The notes below the pieces were generated by a model. The model ran no database searches. It was not told where the DNA came from and saw only the letters and a list, made by a program, of their open reading frames with translations. DNA of 27,883 nucleotides from CAYUMU01 sp964445985 (lineage in GTDB: Bacteria > Planctomycetota > Planctomycetia > Pirellulales > S012-138), in the NCBI GenBank assembly GCA_964445985.1, contig CAYUMU010000090.1:1-27883 (forward strand), given 5' to 3'. Positions 23,477-27,883 of this stretch are shown here, piece by piece (the first letter of the stretch is position 1; every line of letters starts with the position of its first letter). A program made the position numbers and the translations under genes.

Positions 23477-24125
23477 TCGAAGCCTCCGCGTCGGGCACTT
23501 TCAGATAATGGCACGGCGGAAACTCACCGATGGGCGTCGGCACGAAGACTTCTTTCCCGAGATCACTGAAAAGCGGCATGCTAGAGATGTGGGCGTGTTC
23601 AAGTAAGTGGTGGTAAGCGAAATCGCGACGTTTGAGCATCACGCCGTTTATCGGGGACCACTCGGGGAAGACGATCGGCGTGTCGCCGGGGGTGCGGAAC
23701 GCGAGGGCGTCGCCCTGCACGATGTTCTTGGAAAGGATGTAGGCCGCGGCATGGGAGGCTCGGTTGGGAAGCGGAGCCTTGAAACAGGCGGCGTGCGCGG
23801 CGCAAACAACTTTCAACAGGCGAGCGCGGCAGGCGGAAATATTATCGGCCAGCAGGTCGATGCCATAGAGACTGCACACGGACAGGATCGCATCCCGCTC
23901 CCATTTGTCGCGGTTGCGGGCATTTCTTTTGTCCACGGTAAGGAGCTTTCGCCGCAGCACTTCGGCGAGGAAATTGCCCTCGCCGCAGGCCGGTTCGAGG
24001 AAACGCGAGTCAATGCGTTCGCACTCATGAGCGACGAGGTCGAGCATTTCGTTCACCAATCGGGGTGGGGTGAAGACCTCACCGTGGTCGATGACTCGCT
24101 GACGGGATTTCACAGATGGAATCAT
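23463..24125 (-). CDS. Small SAM-dependent DNA methylase partner subunit
   Basis: This protein has 220 residues from ATG 24125 (GGAG six bases upstream). HGEVFTPPRLVNEMLDLV (14-31) and SRFLEPACGEGNFLAEVLRRK (40-60) are methylase motifs X and I. YGIDLLADNISACRARLL follows. No NPPY/DPPY catalytic motif is visible; the corresponding region reads FPEWSPINGVMLKRRDF. It is therefore probably a SAM-binding partner or regulatory subunit of the large methylase encoded next, with which it overlaps by 14 nt. As I recall, such small/large pairs occur in restriction-modification loci together with a nuclease-helicase gene, which is missing here. Confidence 0.75.
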   Translation of the reverse strand: MIPSVKSRQRVIDHGEVFTPPRLVNEMLDLVAHECERIDSRFLEPACGEGNFLAEVLRRKLLTVDKRNARNRDKWERDAILSVCSLYGIDLLADNISACRARLLKVVCAAHAACFKAPLPNRASHAAAYILSKNIVQGDALAFRTPGDTPIVFPEWSPINGVMLKRRDFAYHHLLEHAHISSMPLFSDLGKEVFVPTPIGEFPPCHYLKVPDAEASIERP

Positions 24126-24277
24126 GCTGCTCCAGTATTCGTAGTATTCTTAGCCAAGTAGGCCAGGCACTGCCTGACACATTGCGGGCACGAGTGCCGT
24201 AAGGGTCATCTATACTCAAAATAATGCGAGCCATACGAAGAATTGCAGGTCTATATGGGGATTCCAACCGCATTGTG

Positions 24278-24292
24278 TTCGGCAGTGCCGAA
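24278..24292. repeat. 7-bp perfect palindrome in the gap before the methylase genes
   Basis: TTCGGCA and TGCCGAA flank a single G. It lies just beyond the stop of the DUF1501 gene. A similar small palindrome (CAGGCA C TGCCTG) occurs near 24161-24173 in the same gap. These look like dispersed repeat fragments. Confidence 0.4.
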
Positions 24293-24304
24293 CCTACGGT
24301 GTTT

Positions 24305-25759
24305 TCAAGAAATCAGCCCCTTCACCACTTCCCCATGCACATCGGTCAGCCGGAATTTTCTTCCCTGGTAGCGGAACGTGAGCCGGGTGTGGTCGATGCC
24401 CAGTTGGTGCAGAATGGTGGCGTGCAGGTCATGCACGTGCACGGGGTTGGCCGTGATGTTGTAGCCGTAGTCGTCGGTCGCTCCGTGGGTCAGCCCACCG
24501 CGCACTCCGCCGCCGGCCATCCAAATGGTAAAGCACCGCGGGTGATGGTCGCGGCCGTAATCGTCGGCGGTGAGCCGGCCCTGGCAATAGACCGTGCGAC
24601 CGAACTCGCCGCCCCACACCACCAGCGTGTCGTCCAGCATGCCCCGCCGCTGGAGATCGGTGATCAGGGCCGCCGACGCCTGATCGGTGGTTTGGCAATT
24701 CTTCGCCAGGTCGCGAGGCAGGTTCGTGTGCTGGTCCCAGCCGCGGTGAAACAGCTGGATGAACCGCACGCCCCGTTCGGCCAGCCGCCGGGCCAGCAGG
24801 CAGTTGGCCGCGTAGGTGCCGGGCGTTTTGGCGTCGGGGCCGTAGAGGTCGAACACTTCTTCCGTTTCTTGCGAGAGATCGGTCAGCTCGGGCACCGACG
24901 ACTGCATCCGAAACGCCAACTCATATTGGGCAATGCGGGTGGCCACTTCGGGATCGCCCACGCGGGCTTGATTCTGCTTGTTCAAAGCTTCGAGGTCATC
25001 GAGCATGGCCCTCCGCGTGGTTCGATCGATGCCGTCGGGGTTGGAAAGGTAAAGCACCGGATCGCCCGAACTGCGGAACTTCACGCCCTGGTAACGCGTA
25101 GGCAAAAACCCGCTTCCCCACAGCCGATCGTACAGCGGTTGGTCGCCGCTGCCCGAGATCATGGCCACAAAGGCCGGCAGGTCGGCGTTCATGCTGCCCA
25201 GGCCGTAAGCCAGCCACGACCCAATGCTCGGCCGGCCGGCCAACTGCGCGCCCGTTTGAAAGAACGTGATGGCCGGATCGTGGTTGATGGCCTCGGTGTG
25301 CATCGACCGCACCAGGCATAACCGGTCGGCAATTTTCGCCGTATGCGGCAGGAGGTCGCTGATCCAGGCCCCGCTTTTTCCTCGTTGGCGGAACTTGAAA
25401 ATGCTCGGCGCCACGGGAAAGGTTTCTTGCGCGGCCGTCATGCCGGTCAGGCGTTGGCCTTGGCGAATGGAGTCGGGCAGATCCTCCCCTTGGTAACGAA
25501 CCAGGCCTGGCTTGTAGTCGAACAGATCGAGTTGCGACGGCGCCCCCGATTGGAACAGGTAGATCACCCGCTTGGCCCGCGGCGTAAAGTGCGGCAGGCC
25601 AGGCAAACCGCCCGTCGCAGTTGGAGAGGCCACTTCAGCGGCCCAACCATCTTGCCCCACCAGCGACGTCAAAGCGGCGAGCCCCAACCCGCTACGGTTC
25701 AGGAAAGCGCGGCGATCGAGGTTGGCTGACGGCTGAGGGTTGCGGCTGAGGGGATGCAT
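24305..25759 (-). CDS. DUF1501 family exported protein
   Basis: This protein has 484 residues from ATG 25759. An N-terminal twin-arginine-type leader (LDRRAFLNRSGLGLAALTSL, 14-33) starts it; the longer frame to 25858 is rejected. The body matches the planctomycete DUF1501 family (sulfatase/alkaline-phosphatase-like fold): FTPRAKRVIYLFQSGAPSQLDLFDYKP, LCLVRSMHTEAINHDPA, GRPSIGSWLAYGLGS, LVVWGGEFGRT and RDHHPRCFTIWMAGGGV. In this phylum DUF1501 genes usually sit beside a DUF1549/DUF1553 (PSCyt) cytochrome-like partner. None is present here. The substrate is unknown; polysaccharide processing is often suggested. It acts outside the cytoplasm. Confidence 0.9.
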   Translation of the reverse strand: MHPLSRNPQPSANLDRRAFLNRSGLGLAALTSLVGQDGWAAEVASPTATGGLPGLPHFTPRAKRVIYLFQSGAPSQLDLFDYKPGLVRYQGEDLPDSIRQGQRLTGMTAAQETFPVAPSIFKFRQRGKSGAWISDLLPHTAKIADRLCLVRSMHTEAINHDPAITFFQTGAQLAGRPSIGSWLAYGLGSMNADLPAFVAMISGSGDQPLYDRLWGSGFLPTRYQGVKFRSSGDPVLYLSNPDGIDRTTRRAMLDDLEALNKQNQARVGDPEVATRIAQYELAFRMQSSVPELTDLSQETEEVFDLYGPDAKTPGTYAANCLLARRLAERGVRFIQLFHRGWDQHTNLPRDLAKNCQTTDQASAALITDLQRRGMLDDTLVVWGGEFGRTVYCQGRLTADDYGRDHHPRCFTIWMAGGGVRGGLTHGATDDYGYNITANPVHVHDLHATILHQLGIDHTRLTFRYQGRKFRLTDVHGEVVKGLIS

Positions 25760-25886
25760 GGTGGGCTTTGGTCCTGCTCGCCGCGCTGAAGGGTGGGGAT
25801 GATTGTGGCCACGCTGGTTTATGTAGGGGAGCCTGTTCCGCCGCGGCCCCCCGGTCATCCCCCACGGGGGGGCTTTGCTACCCGTA

Positions 25887-26597
25887 CTATGGTTTTACGC
25901 CTACGTATAAAGTAGCCACGCCCAGGGTGAGCGAGCGATAGAAAACCGAGGTCAACCCGGCGGCTTCCATGCGAACCACCAGCCCTTCCCGCTCGGGGAA
26001 CTCGCTCACGGTGGCTGGAAGATAATTGTAAGCGTCGAAACGATTGCGAGCCAACCATTGTCCGATCCGGGGCAGCACCCGGCGAAAGTACCAGCCGTAC
26101 ATGCCGCGGAGCGGCTGCCGCTTGGGGAGCGAAAACTCCAGCACCACCACCCGGCCGCCGGGCTGGCACACGCGAACCATCTCCCGCAAGCCCACATCGG
26201 TATCGGCAATGTTCCGCAGGCCAAACGCCACGCTCACCAATTGGAAAGTATCGTCGGCAAAGGGCAATCGCTGCGAATCGGCTTCGAGAAACGTGATGTT
26301 CTCCAGCCCTGCCTGTTGTCGCTTGGCTTCCCCCTGCACCACCATTTCGTGACAAAAGTCGCTGGCAAAGATCGGGGTTTGACCGCCGCTTTTTCGAGCG
26401 TAGGCCAAGGCCAAGTCGCCCGTTCCCGTGCATAGATCGAGAATGGGCGCGGTGCCCTGGGGCGGCGCGGCGCGAACCGTGTACCGCCGCCAATAGCGAT
26501 CCACATTGAGCGACAGCAGGTGGTTCAGAAAGTCGTACCGCCCGGCAATCTCGCCAAACATGCGCTGCACGCGGGCGTTGGATTTATCAATCGACAT
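25887..26597 (-). CDS. ubiE/menG: Demethylmenaquinone/ubiquinone C-methyltransferase
   Basis: This enzyme transfers a methyl group from SAM to demethylmenaquinone, the last step of menaquinone synthesis. The protein has 236 residues from ATG 26597. UbiE-family features are VQRMFGEIAGRYDFLNHLLS (10-29), the SAM-binding DLCTGTGDLALAYA (54-67), FGLRNIADTDVGLREMVRV and GGRVVVLEFSLPK, then YNYLPATVSEFPE. Length matches the family (about 230-250). The frame is open to 27059 but the extra region runs across intergenic repeats, so the short start is chosen. As planctomycetes generally use menaquinone, menG is the likelier role. Confidence 0.9.
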   Translation of the reverse strand: MSIDKSNARVQRMFGEIAGRYDFLNHLLSLNVDRYWRRYTVRAAPPQGTAPILDLCTGTGDLALAYARKSGGQTPIFASDFCHEMVVQGEAKRQQAGLENITFLEADSQRLPFADDTFQLVSVAFGLRNIADTDVGLREMVRVCQPGGRVVVLEFSLPKRQPLRGMYGWYFRRVLPRIGQWLARNRFDAYNYLPATVSEFPEREGLVVRMEAAGLTSVFYRSLTLGVATLYVGVKP

Positions 26598-26952
26598 TGG
26601 CTGGAAAATGCCTGGGCAACAAGAATTCAAAAGATGATAGTGCAAGGCATGGCAAAACCTGGAATCCACAATCGGGTGCCATTGGCTATGCCAGTGTGAA
26701 TGGACGTGGCAGCGAACCACCACCGTGATCTGCTCTCGGGGGAATGGGAGTGGACGTTGACTCGTTACGTTTTTTCGAACCACTCCGGAAAAAATCCTTG
26801 GCTTGCCACGGTTGAATAGCATAGCAGCTTGAGACCGTGGAGTGACGGCCCGTGAGCACTGGCATAGCCAGTGGTCCCCGAAAGTCCAACCGCAAACTTC
26901 CACCAAGCGGCAACCAAGATTATGCCCGAAAGCCCGCGGGGTTGTAAGCGGC
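26598..26952. other. Intergenic region with two related palindromes
   Basis: This 355-base gap has no convincing ORF. CATTGGC TAT GCCAGTG (26680-26696, one wobble) and CACTGGC ATA GCCAGTG (26857-26873, perfect) are two copies of one short palindromic repeat family. They may pair with each other over 14 bp. The ubiE promoter should be here. Confidence 0.55.
26857..26873. repeat. Perfect 7-bp palindrome; partner copy at 26680-26696
   Basis: CACTGGC and GCCAGTG flank ATA. TGGCTATGCCAGTG at 26683-26696 matches the reverse complement of the 14 bases at 26857-26870. Confidence 0.6.
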
Positions 26953-27699
26953 TCAAACCGTTGCGCCCCCCTGCCCTGCCCCGATGGTGGCCGTGCGGCG
27001 ATAGGTCTTGCTCTTGGCGTGCACCGAGTTGGCTCGCAGCAACCACTCGGTGGGCACAAATTGAGACTCGGCCAGCGAGCCCAGCACGGGCACCGCGGGC
27101 GTCGGCGCCAAGATCATCCGATCGTGCTCGGCCGAGAAGCGAAAGCTTTGCGTGAAACCCTGAATGTGGGCCAGGAACCAGCGACGGTTGCCTGGCAAAG
27201 TTTTCGCCGCGCCCGGCAGAAATACCGGACCGCTCCAGCCATCGTCGCTTTGCTGCAACGGTTGGCGTGCGGTGTCGGCGGCGGTCTCGACCATTTCGGC
27301 GCGAAACACAATCTTCTTTTCCCAAGCCAGCGACAAATAGGCTGGCACGGCCGCCGACAGCGAGACCTCGGCATGCAGATAGGGAGTTTTGAAGCAGGCC
27401 CGCTCCACCCAGGCAAAGAATCGCCGGGAGCTGAACGCCTGCACCAGAAACGCCCCGGGGCCGCGCCCCACTTCGGCGTCGGCTTCTACCAATACCGAGA
27501 AGCTCAACTCTTGGAAGCGGATGCCTTTGAATCGGCCGTCGGCCGCAATGACCAAGATCCGGGCGCAGCCGCGTTCGGCAAGCGGCTTCACCCCGTGCGG
27601 CCGCAGTCGCTCTTGCCAATACCCCAGGTCGGCATCGCCGAGCAACGACACTTCACGCACGCCCGAAAGCGTTGCCACATAATCAATTTTAGCTGACAT
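26953..27699 (-). CDS. DUF2071/acetoacetate-decarboxylase-like protein
   Basis: This protein has 248 residues from ATG 27699. It reads as a beta-rich single domain without signal peptide or membrane helix: KGIRFQELSFSVLVEA, GAFLVQAFSSRRFFAWVERA, CFKTPYLHAEVSLSAAVPAY, then EKKIVFRAEM. The block around FKTPYLHAEVSL resembles the DUF2071/YqjF and acetoacetate-decarboxylase-like superfamily, where the last half carries a partly buried pocket. I cannot identify a catalytic lysine with confidence, so no reaction is assigned. The last ~15 residues (TIGAGQGGATV) are encoded in a C-rich tract that also occurs in intergenic DNA at 6186. The true family end may therefore be slightly earlier. Confidence 0.55.
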   Translation of the reverse strand: MSAKIDYVATLSGVREVSLLGDADLGYWQERLRPHGVKPLAERGCARILVIAADGRFKGIRFQELSFSVLVEADAEVGRGPGAFLVQAFSSRRFFAWVERACFKTPYLHAEVSLSAAVPAYLSLAWEKKIVFRAEMVETAADTARQPLQQSDDGWSGPVFLPGAAKTLPGNRRWFLAHIQGFTQSFRFSAEHDRMILAPTPAVPVLGSLAESQFVPTEWLLRANSVHAKSKTYRRTATIGAGQGGATV

Positions 27700-27778
27700 A
27701 AAAGTTGCGCCTAAGCAGTCGTTGCCCTTGGTCCTTGCCCGATGGCTGGCCTACCGTCACGCACTCCCCCCAAGCTTA

Positions 27779-27792
27779 CGCCGCAAGCGGCG
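27779..27792. repeat. Small GC palindrome near the window end
   Basis: CGCCGC AA GCGGCG forms a 6-bp stem following GCTTACG. This resembles the palindromic repeat at 11338-11364 in its GCTTACGCC start. The 184 bases from 27700 to the end hold no gene I can see. Confidence 0.35.
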
Positions 27793-27883
27793 CACGACCA
27801 GTCGGTCAGCTATCAGAAAAGCGGCGGGGGGTGGGCTGATAAAAACGTCGTCATTTGCGGCGAGTTGGAGAAATTGGGCCGCG

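Noticed and set aside
24224..25321. 365-codon open frame on the plus strand
   Set aside because: It is antisense to DUF1501 and has no family resemblance.
25859..25880. CCCCC/GGGGG hairpin after ubiE as terminator
   Set aside because: The stem is a simple homopolymer pair without T-tract, too weak to call.
26598..27059. N-terminal extension of UbiE/MenG
   Set aside because: It crosses palindromic repeats and the end of the upstream gene; family proteins start at MSIDKSNARV.
26765..27619. 284-codon minus-strand frame overlapping the DUF2071-like gene
   Set aside because: It is Arg/Gly-rich shadow coding; the other minus frame gives a sensible beta-rich protein.
1..27883. tRNA, rRNA or CRISPR array
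   Set aside because: No T-loop-like segments in cloverleaf context, rRNA-like stretches or regularly spaced direct repeats were found by eye.

Overview
The window looks like chromosomal DNA of a planctomycete, most likely a Pirellulales-type member. The evidence is family content and base composition. The DNA is GC-rich. It carries a DUF1501 protein with a Tat-like leader, an exported neutral-ceramidase-type protein, a protein with a DUF1559-like C-terminus, a membrane-anchored Ser/Thr kinase, many exported proteins of unknown function, and gaps full of short palindromic repeats. No rRNA, tRNA, CRISPR array or intact transposase was recognised.

Layout. (1) 1-1115: a palindrome-flanked non-coding stretch, then an antitoxin/PIN-toxin pair. 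(2) 1427-3064: a large exported metallopeptidase-like protein with a lectin-like tail. (3) 3291-11089: five genes, all on the minus strand, for a Tat-exported metallophosphoesterase, a ceramidase-like protein, an exported propeller-like protein with a textbook terminator, a transmembrane Ser/Thr kinase and an SthA-type flavoprotein. (4) 11638-13456: an exported DUF1559-like protein convergent with a small membrane protein. (5) 13824-17370: a plus-strand envelope cluster of a GT2-like protein, lpxB and murG; lpxB and murG overlap by 4 bp. (6) 17658-19873: an exported helical protein convergent with map. Both have the same 83-bp repeat just upstream. (7) 20499-21551: an apparent fusion of an HPF/RaiA-like domain to sigma-70-like regions. 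(8) 21552-24304: an accessory-looking, lower-GC stretch with a 78-bp MITE-like insertion, a 29-codon membrane-peptide ORF and a two-gene Eco57I-type DNA methylase module without a visible nuclease or helicase. (9) 24305-27699: DUF1501, the menaquinone methyltransferase ubiE/menG and a DUF2071/acetoacetate-decarboxylase-like protein, all minus strand.

The clearest functional group is the envelope cluster, in which a lipid A step (LpxB) and a peptidoglycan step (MurG) are translationally coupled. The items most worth a second look are the HPF-sigma fusion, the repeated 83-bp leader, the MITE that splits a palindromic repeat, and the methylase pair without its restriction partner. All calls come from reading the sequence and remembered family motifs. 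No database search was run.
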